Source: Liolophura sinensis (lineage: Eukaryota > Mollusca > Polyplacophora > Chitonida > Chitonidae). From it: 64,000 nucleotides of DNA. How positions within the stretch are numbered: position 1 is the stretch's first letter; every line of letters starts with the position of its first letter. The notes beneath the pieces were generated by a model. It worked only from the letters and a program-made list of their open reading frames with translations. It searched no databases and was not told the DNA's origin. The translations under genes were made by a program, and so were the position numbers. This document shows positions 25,301 through 39,300 of the stretch, piece after piece. The DNA lies in NCBI RefSeq assembly GCF_032854445.1, contig NC_088301.1, forward strand, positions 48,603,116 through 48,667,115, in the 5' to 3' direction.

Positions 25301-28300
25301 TGTAGATAACATAAGTATGTACTGATTCTGGTTTTTTGTCTGTATTGCATCCAGCTATTGCAGGAGCTGCAACAGCCGGCATTTTGTTTTTCTTGACATA
25401 CGTTCCTTACTTCTTCCTGCAAATGCGGTACGAGTACATGACAACATCTCAGAAAATTGCAGCGTGCATTTTGCCGAATATAGCCATGGCATTTGGATCC
25501 AATATCATAGGGCTGTATGAAGGGACAGGTAAGCCAAAGGAAAGCAACCCAATGTTAGGCAACTATCAATTACAAAAAATGAATGACCTTCCAATGTCAA
25601 AAACCCTTATCGAAATAAAATTTAGTGAAAAAAAAATTAACGCGTGAATCTGATTCTTAGAACTTCTTAACTCTGATTTATAATGTAGAAAAAGGGAACT
25701 GCTCCTGTTGTATATTGCCACATCCACATCCGTAACAATAACTTCGGGTTGGCAGGTGAGGGAGCACTTTGGTCAAACTTCCATCGGCCAGCAACAGTCG
25801 ATGACAATTTCTCTCTACTTCTGGTGATGGTAATGCTGTTGGTGGATATTGCAGTCCTTTTGCTGATTACCTGGTACATTGATGCTGTATTTCCCGGAGA
25901 GTTTGGTGTGCCACAGCCTTGGTACTTTCCAGTGCTTGTAAGTGCATTATACAGTCCAGCGTATAATTTCTTATTATTTTATTGTTCGTCAACCAAGGAT
26001 TTTCTGTTTGTACAACCTGAGTGCCCGGGATAAACTGTCGGCCTTTGACAAGGTACTGATGAACTTGTCCACGTGTGACTTACAGGCATGCACCATATTT
26101 GTAAGAGGAAAGTGGTCTTCAATGAATGTTAGACTGAGAATATGGCCAAACGATCGTTACCACGATTCCACAGACATTGATAACGTGCAAGAAAGTGTAG
26201 GTCGGAATAGGAATACTAACATCAAGTAGTGCCATTAGATATATGTACAATTTCTATGAAACATTTTGATTCATTGATTTTTTATGTCTTGTTAGAAAAC
26301 GTACTGGTGTGGCGCCGGGCCAAACACCGTGGATTTGGAACACGAAATAGGCCAAGATAAAAGCAACGAATCTGAATTCTTTGAGAAGGAGCCCACAGGG
26401 CTTGTGGTTGGAGTTCAGATAAAGAGTTTGCGGAAAGTAAGATTTATCAACAATATTCAAACACCTCTTCACTATTGTTTTAGCGAATTTGAGGGGCGTA
26501 TGTATCACTAAAACTTGCATCTTAAATCTGCGCGAAGACTTTTGTGTGCTTGTCATGTTTCACATTCACAAAACTGGGATCTCATTGTACTGCTGGCACA
26601 ATCCTTGTGTCAACCGCCTGGCCAAAACTCAAGATCAAATTTGATTAACTTAAAGGACTTAATGAAAATGATAATGAACATCTTACTCTTATGTAGAAAC
26701 GTATAAAAGACAGAGCAAACGTGTACATTAGGCCAGATGCTAATATCAGTGCTGTGGCATAGCAGTGCTTTCATTGGCTTTAATTTTATTTGAAAGGTGT
26801 TTGACTCTGGTACTGGAAAAAAGATAGCTGTAGCGGGCACGAACTTGAATATGTATCAAGGACATATCACCGTTTTACTTGGTCACAACGGAGCTGGGAA
26901 AACAACCACTATGTCCATGTTAACAGGTATCAAAATCCAGATTTACAGATGTTGATGTAGTCATCTTAAGACATTTTAAGAATCATAACTGCATCATTTC
27001 TTAAGAAAACTAAGTTGAACTTTACATACAGTCACTATATCTAATAACAACTTAACATAGATTTTGCAAGAATTGTTCAATTACTCCAGTCATCTTTTTA
27101 TATTGAATTCTATGGATGTCCTTTGCGTCCCTTGATTTTTTGGAACATTTCAAATGTTTATCATATGTACAGTCGTAGAAAACAGATATAGAAATAAATG
27201 TCATGTCTGTCATATTTTTAAAAAGAATTGCAATAATTATCGTTTTACAGGCATCATATAAGTCTCAGAATACATGCAACACGTGTTAGCTTCCATGTTC
27301 ATGCATTGGGAAAAGCTTAACACTGTGCTTCAGCCTTGCGTTGTAATTTTAACAGTGTGGACCAGTGCTAGACTTGATACCTGGTTTAGGCCTATATACA
27401 TTATTAACTCTAAAAATATAGTTGGGTAAGGAAAAAATATGTGAATTTGATTAATAATAACAGTCTTAAAAGAAGTTTGTGTATTTATTCTACCAGTCTT
27501 GCAATTAGCAAATCGGAAGTTTATGTCCTGACAATTTTTTGTTATAAATATGCATGTTTAATTCTCATTGCATAGGATTCGTTCCACCGACAAGTGGGAC
27601 TGCACTTGTAAACGGATTTGATATTAGGACAGACATCGCAAAAGTGAGAGAAACACTGGGACTGTGCCCACAGCATGATATTCTTTTTGATTCCTTGACC
27701 GTTAAGGAACACCTGCAGTTCTTTGCTACGGTGAGAAGGAATACACAGTGAAAATATACTACTGTTAGATGGCACACATGTAGGTAGACCATTGTTCTTC
27801 AGTTCAGTACAAGTTTAACATAACATTTCGTTTTCAGAATGAAATTTTATTAAAATTCCATCAAATATCATGGCCTAAATATATTAGAAAGCGTGTTTTA
27901 CATTTCTTATCTCAGTTAAAAGGCCATCCTGATAACTTGGTACAAGATGAAGTGAACGATATAATGAGCATTGTGGGACTACAAGAGAAGGGGAATGCCC
28001 ATGCATCCACGCTCTCTGGCGGTCAAAAACGGAAGCTGTCAGTTGGCATAGCCCTAGTGGCAGGGTCAAAGGCAAGTTTTATATTGAATGCATTTTAGAA
28101 TAGATAGGATTCCAGGCAAAGCTTAAGTTAGTATATGTAACGAGCTCAGTTGTTACTGGATTGGTGATACTATTATTGAGAAGGTCAGTCTCAATACTGG
28201 ATGTAACCACTTGTCTCTTTCATACTGAAGTTCTGTCATGTTGCCCTTATCTTTTAATCTCCCGGACCGTTGCCCAAATTGAGTGTTTCATGTATTGAGT

Positions 28301-31300
28301 ATATGGGACCAACTTACTCAACTTATTTACTCTGAACATGAGATTTTAGCCCCTTCTCGTTGGATGCGCCTATAATTGTTCAAGAACTGGAATTTTATCG
28401 TGTTTTTCTCGTTTGTGATGGGCTTTTCTTTTCTAGGTGATATTCCTTGACGAGCCGACATCCGGTATGGATCCACAGGCCCGTCGAGAAGTTTGGACTA
28501 TCCTTCAGCGTTTTAAAAAAGACCGAACGATTCTTCTGACCACCCACTTTATGGACGAGGCAGACATCTTGGGCGACCGCATAGCTATCATGGCAGAAGG
28601 TGTCATCAAGTGCTGTGGTACATCACTCTTTCTAAAGAACAAATACGGTGAGTATATATACGTGTTATTAATATATGATCAGGTTAACGTGAACAAAATG
28701 TATTTACTATAGCACTGATGAATGTTGCCGTGTTTAACCCTTCAGGCACCCAACCGGAAACACTATATCCGAAATCAAATTCTCAATGACAAGTTTCGTT
28801 GATAAAATTAGTATCACAATATCATAAATTATGTATATAAAATTTTAACGGAAGACTGTTACAAAGAAGTTTTTAAGTTTCCAACGACTTCGGAAAGAGC
28901 TGTATACATGACTGATACGTATTATATATGTGTATAGTAATTACCGTATTGGTATTAACCACGTTGTACATGTACTTCATTACCTTGTCATCTAGAACTT
29001 GAAACTTGGTCGTCATACAATTTCACCAGCGTACATTACACTTGATTTCGATCAATATATCTAAAGCTGGCTTATTCTTAAAATTAAATATCCGTGCCTC
29101 CATGCACTTACAGGTAGTGGATATCACTTAACTCTGGTAAAGAAGGATGGGTGCGACGTCCATGGTATACAAGAACTAATAACTAGCCATATTCCAACCG
29201 CGGCTGTCGACTGTGATGTTGGCGCAGAACTGACATATATCCTGCCGACCGACGAATCATCCAAGTTTGAACAGCTTTTCACCGATATACAGAACAATAT
29301 GAAAACTCTTGGTATCACTAGTTTCGGGGTGTCTGTTACAACTATGGAAGAGGTGTTTCTAAGGTATGGCTGTAAAATGAAATTAAAGATTCGAGTTTAC
29401 AACCAGTTTGAAGGCGTACAGCTATGGAGAAGATGTTTCTAAGATATTTTCACTAGTTTGGAGCGTCTAGAACAGCTATGTAGATGATGTTTCTCTGGTG
29501 TACTGAAAATGAAATCGACTATATGAATTTACCAGGACTTTTCCATTTACCTGAACTATATGCCTGTTAAGGAATACACATAATTATTGCGGAAAGCAAT
29601 ATTAAAGAGGAAGATAGTCTAAGGGAATTCACTGCTGTGTGGGACAGACAGGTTCAAGGTAAGCTGAATCATGCTGTAAATCACATATGATTGCACTCAA
29701 AATTGACCAAAATGGAACATTCAACCTGTGATAGCGTCGATTATTATTTCCTTTAAAGTTTTCTTTTTTTGCGATATTTGCAACATAGTATATACCCTGT
29801 ATGGATCATGCTATCATGCTAACTTTATTAGTGCTTCAGGTTTAAAAAAAAAAGACCCCCTCTAACCATTTGCAATTTTGTTAACAATTAGTCAATTATT
29901 GATTCATAATTTCCTTTTGGGGGCAAATAAAAGAGTTGGAGAAGGTGCGACAGACGACCCGGAAGTGTTCTGCAAGCCAAATAATCACGCTGTGAAGGCA
30001 ACTGCCTCAGACAATGGACCTAAAGCAACAGAGAGAAACGGTACAACCTACAATGGTGCAGTCTACGAAAATGAGGCTTTCTATGAACAATTCGAAACTT
30101 CGACCGGGAAAACAAGAGAAACCGGCCTGTACACTCAGCCCAGAGGACTTCTGAGTATGTATATCATATACGAAAACTCAAGTTCATAATTAATTAAATG
30201 ATTTATTCCGATGGTACTAGGAAATGAGAAGAATAGTTGATGATAAACATTATCATTATATTCTATTATAAAGAAACAAAGTTGCATGTATTGGCTTATT
30301 ACTTTATATTTTGTACAGATGGTACACATGGTAAACTGGTATACGTTTGCGGATGTTTCATTTTACAACTGCATGGATTGATGCCTATATTTCAGTGTGT
30401 AATAAAACATTTTTGCAGTTGACAATCTCTTTATAAGAAAAACAATCTGTTCAGTTTCTGCCTATTCGAAACATGTTCTTTTCTTAGCAAATTATTTTCG
30501 AGAGTTCCTGCGTGGAATTAATAAACCCAAATGATTATGTTTCAAAATTATCGGGGAGGATACTGTGATACCATGATATTGTTTCAGTATGCATATTTGG
30601 CTCGCATCTGATACAAAGGCAGCACTACAATATTGTACACATACAGTTAATATACCTGCACGTGTTGACAAAACGTATATAGTCATTAAGACAGGACATG
30701 CACATTCTTTTAAAACAATCAGTATGCCTTATTAAAACGAATTTCGTACACTGTGGAATCGGCACTGTGGTGTGGAAAGGGGCAGTATTGGTGACGAGAA
30801 GGTGGGGTTTGTAAGAATAATTTGCCGAATTTGATTTCTTTATGTCGACTTCCTACATTCTTGGACTACAGATAGGGTAAGGAATGGATTTAATTTAAAG
30901 TGTTATTGCAATAAAGTGAATATTCAGTGTTTTTAATGTTTCAGACTTCAACCAAAACCTGAAGAAAAATACTGGAGTCGTGCTTTGGGTTCAACAGTTA
31001 AGAGCAGCCTTTGTGAAGAAGATGTTGCATACCTGGAGGAACCGCGTTATCACCATTGTTCAACTACTTCTGCCCATTATCTTCACCATCATTGCGCTTG
31101 TCGTGGACAAGACATCTAAGATATTTGCAGAAGACCCTCCACTAACTCTTGACATGTCTCATTTTCGACGCAACTACGTACAGTACGCATCAGGCTCTAA
31201 TACGTCCGTGAATAATCATGAGCTGATATTCTTATTTAACGAAACATTGAAAGGGACAACGCTCAGTGACCTCAAAGGTGAAGATATCGGAATATGGCGA

Positions 31301-34300
31301 ATCCATGAACTTGTATTTTACTGACTTGGGTAAGGAAGTAGGTGTATCGCTTTACAACAGAGAATACATCATTGGGGCCACGTTCGATGCAGATACTTCT
31401 TCGTTTATGAAGTTGACCGGGTTTTTCAACGGACAACTGTTTCACTCCGTAGCTATTTCCCTGACTTACATATTGAATACACTCCTGAAGTTTCACACGG
31501 ATCCCTCATCTTCAGTCAAAATAATAAATCACCCATTACCTAAAATGTATGACAGTAATATCACAAAGACTCTCACAGATAACTCTTTCCTCGGTTTCAT
31601 CATCGCCTTTTGCATTCTCTTCGGCATGGCTTTCTTGTCCAGCAGTTTTGTTATGTTCATCATAAAAGAGAAGAGTTCGCAATCCAAACACATTCAAATC
31701 GTCTGCGGACTGAGGCGTTTCTTATTCTGGCTCGGTAATTTTGCTTGGGATTTTGTGAATTACCTAATTCCGTGTCTCTTTATTCTGGTCGTCTTTGCCG
31801 CTTTCAAGACTGAGGCATATACGGAAGAGCGGTTGGGTTATGTGTTCCTCGCCTTGTGTCTTCATGGATGGGCAATGCTTCCGTTCGTCTATGCTTTTCA
31901 TTTCTTATTTAAGACACCTGCAAGCGGAATGGTCGCTCTAACAGTGCTGAGTATTATAACAGGTAAGTTAAGTAACACTTGGTAATGGACTATTCAGTAA
32001 TGACCACATTAATCGCTGGGTCTATAAGCCAGACTTTTTGAAAGTATAGATTATACCATTTACTAGTGTCGGACACTATAGATCTCACTAACGACTCAAT
32101 AACTACATTTGTGAGGTACACTAATTCGGATGCAGTTATTAATTCGTATCTATGTATTTATGAAGTACAATTTCATTAAAATATTTTATATTTCATTTGT
32201 CTCGTAGGTCTTGCCACATTGCTCGCAGTGATTATCATGAAAATTCCAACACTTGGAACCGAAGACATTGCCGATGTACTCGACTGGGTTTTCAGCGTGC
32301 TTCTTCCACATTACTGCCTGGGCCAGAGCTTCTGGGGTCTCTTCATAAACAATCTGTACATTTCTGTTTGCGAGAAGGCCAACTACAAAGTAACCTGTTT
32401 ATTTGATCCCACTGTTACCGTGTTGCAAAGGTGAGACAGTTTTAAATATCTTTTCGCTTTTACAACTATATTTTGAAGATTTGCTCAGGGTGGGTTTTGT
32501 TAATTGGCCTATATATGTATTCTTGAGCACGATTGTGTATTTTAACGCGGTGTATCACTAGCGGTGTATCACTAGCATGTAAATTTTGCTTATGACATCT
32601 AGAAAAAATGAAATCTAAAAATTACTTAAACACGAGACATTTTTCTTTAAATAGCCACTACATGTTACATATATAACTCTATGCACCAAGATATCAATAA
32701 CCAGTTATGATACATACGAAATTGGTAAACAGAATGAGATTTTACTGGATTTAATATACTGAAGTAAAGCTTGTGCTCCATGCAAATAAATTTCATATGC
32801 ATGTTTTCCTTTAAATAAATATTACAATAAGCATGAAGCCCTTTTTTGCATTTTTATTCAGTTGAACTGATTGATTTGCTGTCCTATATCTCATTGGATT
32901 TACTTTGGTTTGATGATAACTTAGGGGCCTTGCACCTAATTATAATATCAGTGTATCGTCATGCTACTATAGGTGAACATTGTGCCTGTAAGCTGCAATA
33001 CAATTTGAGTCAGTCGGCAGCTGGGAAAAAAGTGTCTTCTCTTCTTTCACTTTTGTGTATTATCTTTAATATCGCTAATTATAATATCAGTGTATCGTCA
33101 TGCCACTATAGGTGAACGACGCGTCTGTCACCTGCAATACAATTTGTCTCAGTCAGCAGCTGGAAAATAAATCGCAAAGTGTCTTCTCTTCATTCATTTT
33201 TGTGTATTATCTTTAATATTCTCTCTCTTTTTTTTTTGGCAGGCACATGTACAACAATTTGCTTTCCGTTCGAAGAGAACTACTTGGCATGGGACGTTCC
33301 TGGAATCGGAAGATATCTTCTGTTTCTTGGGATACAAGGACTTTTGTATGGGGACTGGTGTTCTTGGTAGAATATGGGGTTATCCGAAGAGTGAGGTACC
33401 TCATACGGCCACCTACCGCGTTCTCCTCAGAACTTTCGTCAATAACATCCGAGGACTCGGATGTAGCAGACGAGAGGGAGAGGGTCAGTCACAACGGCAT
33501 TGTTGAGCTCTCCAGGAAGGAAAGTTTGGTGTTGCAAGATGTGACGAAGTCCTACAACGGCTACGTCGCTGTAGAGAGGATTAGCGTGGGAATTCCGCAA
33601 AATGAATGCTTCGGCCTTCTGGGTGTCAACGGTGCTGGGAAGACATCTACGTTTAAGATGCTAACAGGAGACGAATTTATTCCGATGGAAACGCTCGGTT
33701 GAATGGACATGATGTTAAAACAGATGTCACTTCGGTAGGATCCGTTTGTGAATCTGTTCTGAGTAGACTGGTATAACTTTATAGCAATGTAATGGAGTGC
33801 TTTGGTTTGGTTGCTATCTCGGGTTGTAGAAGATCTCTCGTCTGATTTGTTAAAATTGAAAAAGTGGCGACGCTTTCGATTTTCACATCGTGCACGATTT
33901 TGTTTTCTTTGAAAGCAATTTCTTTAAATTTAAAACGTATGCTTCTTATTCTTAATATGGAATACTTTATCGACACATGTGTACATTTGATCTGTAGTGT
34001 TGTCTTTTTCTTTTAAATGACAAATAAGCTTCACATGATGAAGATTTTAGTTTTGGCCGTTCCATATAATTAAACTGAAAGCCCTATTAATCTGAGCATG
34101 ACCTCAGAATTGCTTTGATATTCATTGAGCGAGTGAGTGCTTGGGTTTAACGTCGTACTTCCTTTGATATTCAGTGGTCATGGTTTATTTTGACAGATAT
34201 AACCTTACGCTGTTATCATTTTTACAGCAAACGAAGTCCAAAAGTATCTTGCTTCATTTTCAGGTCCAAGCAAATCTGGGGTACTGCCCACAGTTCGATG

Positions 34301-35922
34301 CCCTCATCGATCAACTGACTGGCCGGGAAACTCTCTCTATGTTCGCAAGACTCAAGGGAATAACAGAGAAGCGTATCTCAACTGTAATAACTGAACTGAT
34401 GAAATTGCTAACATTGGAACAGTATGCTGACACCCTTGTAGGGAATTACAGGTAAACATGCATGCTTATATGACTGACGTCATGTGTCATGTATGCAACA
34501 CAAAATATGGCAGAATAAATTGTTTCATAAGAACATATAATAATATGAATTATACCTCATGACAAATGTCCAGGAGTTGATTTCTCTGAACAGCTTTAGA
34601 TTAAAGTTTCACTCTTAATTATACTACTCGAAAGTCCTCCACTGTCGTTGACGTCGGGTATACAAATATCTCTTTCGACTCATAGATTCAGAAATTTTCA
34701 TGTTAGTCTAAGCACGTAAATTAGATCAGAAATGTAAATTAGATCTTAATATTTGAATTAAGAACTGTTCGTTCCTTTGCTCAGTCGACCTCTGATATTT
34801 TATCTCTGTTAACACCTGCGTTATCGACAGTGGCGGGAACAAGCGGAAGCTGAGTACAGCCATTTCTTTGATCGGAGATCCACCAGTCATTTTTCTGGAT
34901 GAGCCAACGACTGGCGTTGACCCGGCTGCTCGTCGTCAACTGTGGAACGTTTTATCCGAAATACGGGCGTCAGGCAGAACCCTCGTTCTAACGTCACACA
35001 GGTACGTAAATAAATTTCGTGTTTGCTGTTTAAAGCCATATTCAAGACAGTTTAAGTTTTTAAATTTTAAAGTTTTACAAACAGAGTATATATGTATATC
35101 CGCGTAAGTTCATGAAATATTTTTGCTTTGGCTAAAATAACCACATAGTTAATTCAATATAAACAGTAGTTGCATTCGAACACTGTGTATACTTGTATGT
35201 CGGTGAAATCCAGTTACTTTATTAGATTTAAATATTCGTAAAGTGTGTGTGGACGATGATTAGATCAGCAGGAAAATACATTGAATTCATTTGTTGAAAT
35301 TATGTGCCTGTACTTATGATCGTTAGTATTATACTTAAATATTTTTTTCTTTTCTCAAATTCCAATTACATTATTTCTTAATAACTGTTTCATACATTAT
35401 ATAAATCTGTCTTTCATGGACGAAAGACGAATCAACCCAGAGAGTAATTTTTAAAGATATATATTTATCTATTATTCCCTTCCTCACAGCATGGAAGAGT
35501 GTGACGCTTTGTGTACTCGGATCGCCATCATGGTCAATGGTCGGTTCTTGTGTCTTGGAAGCCCTCAGCATCTTAAAAACAAGTTTGGTAAGGGATATTC
35601 TCTCATAGCTCGGATAGCGGATTCGACCAATGATCTCCTTCTGCAAGACTTTCTAAGGTTTGTCGAAGCCACTTTTCCAGAGAACGAAAAAGTGGACAGT
35701 GGAAATGGTTACGTCAACTACCATTTGAAGGACCCTTCCATACCATTAGCCTTTATATTTGGAACAATGGAAAGAGTTAGGACAAAGTACAATATCGAGG
35801 ATTATTCGGTTAGCCAGACAACACTTCAGCAGGTTTTTGTGGATTTCGCGAGAAAACAAGTTCCACCAAGGGAAGACAAGTCTGGTTTTTGTAAACGTGT
35901 TTGCTGTTGCTGTTCGAGTTAA
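22322..35922 (+). CDS. ABCA3: ABCA3-type full ABC lipid transporter (19 exons; frame breaks in exons 14 and 16)
   Basis: Exons: 22322-22613, 23739-23990, 24328-24581, 24741-24981, 25355-25528, 25756-25937, 26296-26436, 26797-26926, 27576-27730, 27916-28071, 28437-28647, 29114-29363, 29934-30154, 30945-31962, 32208-32430, 33243-33734, 34264-34451, 34831-35001, 35490-35922. Phases agree at every junction except as noted. The total is 5184 nt, about 1,727 residues, against 1,704 in human ABCA3. N-terminus [17 protein letters not shown] and [14 protein letters not shown] match ABCA3 closely. NBD1: Walker [10 protein letters not shown] at residues 541-549, [10 protein letters not shown] at 640, [12 protein letters not shown] at 660. 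NBD2: GVNGAGKTS (exon 16), [10 protein letters not shown] (exons 17/18), [12 protein letters not shown] (exon 18). The protein ends in a Cys-rich tail. ABCA3 moves phospholipids into lysosome-related organelles. Exon 14 has one extra base. Exon 16 lacks a base near 33350 and another near 33682, and its entry frame also disagrees with exon 15. Either the gene is decaying or the assembly has local errors. Confidence 0.9.
22733..22790 (-). mobile_element. SINE 3'-tail fragment in ABCA intron 1
   Basis: The stretch (TTTA)n TTTGATTGGTGTTTTACGCC, ATACTCAAAAACATTTCACTT is the reverse complement of the 3' end of the SINE at 55866-56125. Only the tail is present. Confidence 0.65.
28070..28077 (+). promoter_or_regulatory. 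Non-canonical GC donor of ABCA intron 10
   Basis: Exon 10 must end at the AAG codon (28069-28071) to join GTGATATTCC in exon 11 and restore the family-invariant AGSK-VIFLDEP. The intron then starts GCAAGT rather than GTAAGT and ends TTTCTAG, so it is a GC-AG intron. Such donors are a known minor class and usually keep strong flanking consensus, as here (AAG|GCAAGT). Confidence 0.8.
32939..33224 (+). repeat. ~140-bp tandem duplication in ABCA intron 15
   Basis: TATAATATCAGTGTATCGTC begins both 32939 and about 33080. Each copy continues through GCAATACAATTTG, CAGCAGCTGG-like and GTGTCTTCTCTTC to TTTGTGTATTATCTTTAATAT. The second copy supplies the pyrimidine tract of the exon 16 acceptor. The two copies differ by several substitutions and a short insertion. 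Confidence 0.75.
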
Positions 35923-36184
35923 CACATCTGACAGACATGGACCGTTCCATTAACCTAGTTTTATGTTCATGATCCACGCTGCATTACTTGTCGAATTTAT
36001 AAGTCTGAGTTTTCTCTTGTATAGATTCTTCGTACTGTTCATTTATTGTTATGCTTATACATGTACGTTGCATAGGCTTATATCCATTCGCCTTTCTATT
36101 TTTATCACTTTGTAAATTTATTTTTACGTGTCTGTGCATACTTTCTTTCGTATATATTTTTTTATCCATTTGATCTGGTTTCTT

Positions 36185-36270
36185 TTGAACACGACCACAC
36201 TGATGAGAGACTCGTGGGTCATTATGCCGCGTTGGTACGCTAAGCAGCTCGGCCACGAAGACCCTCTGTC
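36185..36270 (-). mobile_element. SINE tRNA-head fragment
   Basis: The reverse complement reads GTCTTCGTGGCCGAGCTGCT, TAGCGTACCAACGCGGCATAATGACCCACGAGTCTCTCA, matching the head of the SINE at 19765-19915 with substitutions in the A box. It is truncated after about 85 bp and lies 260 bp past the ABCA stop. Confidence 0.6.
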
Positions 36271-36310
36271 TATTTAAATTGAAGAAATATATTTATTCGT
36301 AAAATTTAAT

Positions 36311-36316
36311 AATAAA
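36311..36316 (+). promoter_or_regulatory. Candidate ABCA polyadenylation signal
   Basis: AATAAA lies 389 bp after the ABCA stop codon and is the first canonical hexamer downstream. The SINE head at 36185-36270 would then lie within the 3' UTR. Confidence 0.4.
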
Positions 36317-39300
36317 ACAAACTTTCAACTTAATCTTCATCTATCTTATTTAAATGTGTAGGCCTATTATTTGCTAAATAAAAATACACCAGTCATATCT
36401 TGTTTGTTTCATAGGTTTTGTATTTCACTGTATCCATATTCTGGTATACATATATGTTTCACTAAGTCTACAATGTAAACAATATACATGTTCAAAATTT
36501 CATTAAAATATATGATTTGCTATGTTTACAAGTCGTTTCGTTGCAAACCTGTTCTACTACACACGGATGAATACTTACAGCTGTGTGAAACTAATGTTGC
36601 TATTTCCTGAGGTCTGTTCACGGAAGTCCAGAAATGTGTGTAGTTCATATAACGTATGAATACGTCAAAACACCTCATAACCCTTTCAAACCATGCATGT
36701 GACCGTGTTACACAGGATGTGTAGCTAAAAGCACAACAATTTTATTTTGACTCAATATTTCAGTATGCTGTATTTTCCATTTTCAGGAATTTACTCCCAA
36801 TCATGCAAAATAAAATGCTGAAATATTCGTTTTCGTTTCTCGGAATTACACCACAGTGTATTACTAAAACTTATCAGCGGATCTACTTGATAATGCGACT
36901 GAGTGCTTCCAAAGTTACGGGAATATCTGCTATACAATATAGATTCGAGATCAGATCCAACAGCTATTACATCAGTTGCTCGAAGTGTTTATTTAGTTGT
37001 TTATAGAGGCATTTGTAACTCGCGCGTATTTTTTCAGTTGTTGACGATTAGAACCTTGACTTTTCCATGTATAGTCTTTTGAAGCGGCGTGGGTCAATTC
37101 ATTCAAGTTACAATAATCTAACTGCCAAGTACCAAGTAGCTGTCTAAGTTTCTTTTGTTTTATAATTTATTCACGTGCAGCTTTCAACAACTGCTGTTTT
37201 CTAAACCACTTCTGATTTCACTTAAATGTTTTGTGTATAGCTAGCCAAGTGAATTATTGCAATAGTTATGCGTGTTCATGTATACACATAAATCTAACTG
37301 CAGGTATACAGCATAGAACGAATTCAGCGACAAAGCTTCATGAGTAGATATCAAATGGAATATTCTTTGGTGAGTGATAAGTTGCTTGACTGACTGCATA
37401 ATCACTTGATTTATTGGCCATTCAAAGGTCCAGTTGGGAACAACGAGATTCTAACGCCAGGATTAGAACATATTATAGTATGAAAGATTATAGGCTATAG
37501 CGTAGAGAGTAAAACCAGCCCAGCGACGACAGTGTAATAGTTCGTAAATGGCCACACGTAACACCGTTAAAATCCCGCCACTTTTCAATTTACCGGAGTA
37601 AATTGACATTAGATTTACTCAGGGTTTAATTCCGACTGACCATGTATGTACATATGCTTATATAAAAAGTAGGAGCGTACACGGACTGACATTGTTATAA
37701 CTCGCATGGCAACTGATCTTCCTGTACAACTAAAACAACATTAAATGTATTCATGAAGTATGGACAAATATCTCGGCACACAGGATAAGTTCAAACATTA
37801 TTTATTTATGCTATTTATTTCATTTTTGTTTAACGCCATAATTTAATGGAACAGAGAGAGCCCCAGTAAAACAGCTGATATCTGCATACTAAGTACCTAT
37901 ATATGTAGTTGACAAACTTCTTGGCGCAAAGCTGCAACTGTACATACATGTAAACCACTTCAAACATACGCCAAAATCCCAACACTTTTATTCACTCGGA
38001 AGTGGAAAGGTTGACTTTCGCAGGCCTATATATATGCCAGTAGAAAACCATGGACGGGCGTTCCACGCCAATAATCCCAAGGCTCGTTTCCAGACAACCA
38101 TAACTACCAGTTCTTCAAGGAATATGTAAGAAGCATTATATACACAATAAAAAAAGCCGTTAACGCTTATGTAAGAGAGAATCAGTTGCAGTTGTCAGTG
38201 ATGTAGGATATGATTATCGATGAACAGTCGGTATTCTGGATAGGCCTACAGCATCCAATTCATATTCCAAGCTCGCTAGAGATCCCGAACACTCTGTCAG
38301 CCAGAACTCACTGCAGGATTTAAGAAAGTTAAAGGCGTTTGTTGGAGTATCCTTTACAAACACCCGAAGTCCTTCTAGTCTTTAATAAAATTCGGATATC
38401 GGAAACGGCATATTTTATCGAAAACAATTACGCAAAAGTGCCAACCTTCTAGATCACTCGTGTGTCAATCCACGTGCACGGGTGAACTGTGAGTGCAGTA
38501 TTTTTTGTCTACGTTCTCGTGTCATTCTTCCGAGATTGCGCCAATGAGTTTTATGCTCGTTGCTTCACGGCACATTTCAGTAGTCCATAGGCCTATGTTC
38601 ATTTCATGTGTCTATGATTAAATTAGGCATGTAGGCCTACAGGCCTTATTAAGCCAGATTCCAAATTTTATACAATTGCAATTTTATACACTTGTCTAAA
38701 ACTTGTCTCCTTCGTACCTTGAGATAGGCCTATAGACTAAAGCAATGGACATATATTCTCAGGCACCTCAGGAATACATCGCCGCGCACGTGTTTCCCAA
38801 CAAAAAGGGAGGTAACTCAATACGAATATTGTAGACTGCATACGGTTTCATGCACTGACGAACCTGTTCGGAGAACAGTGGGTGGATCTTATTTCAAACG
38901 CTTTTTACAGCGTGTTTTATAGGCAAATTACAACCCCACTGCATTTCAGGTAAGGTACTGTTTGGTAAGTGATTTACAAGATGCGTGCAATGTTTCATCC
39001 AGCAAAAGTTTCATCCGGCAAAAGTAGTGTCATCAGCACTTTGTATGTTGTCACAAGACACATGAACAATCCTTCCGGCTGTAAAATGTAGGACAACTTC
39101 AGCCTGTGAACGGGAGATAACTCCCTTACGTCTTACTGCTCTTGAGAAATTATAAGGGTTACAAATATAAAATCGTGGTCGAGAGCCGAAAAAAAAAAAA
39201 AAAATGTATATATATAAATTATACCGGTATATATAAATGTTACAGTGCTCAATGTATATAACAAAGGCTGCTTAAAGATATAACCATGCATTCTGGTCTG

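Noticed and set aside
33179-33370. Treating 33179-33242 as part of ABCA exon 16
   Set aside because: The frame is open there, but it is the pyrimidine tract of the acceptor and includes the intron duplication.
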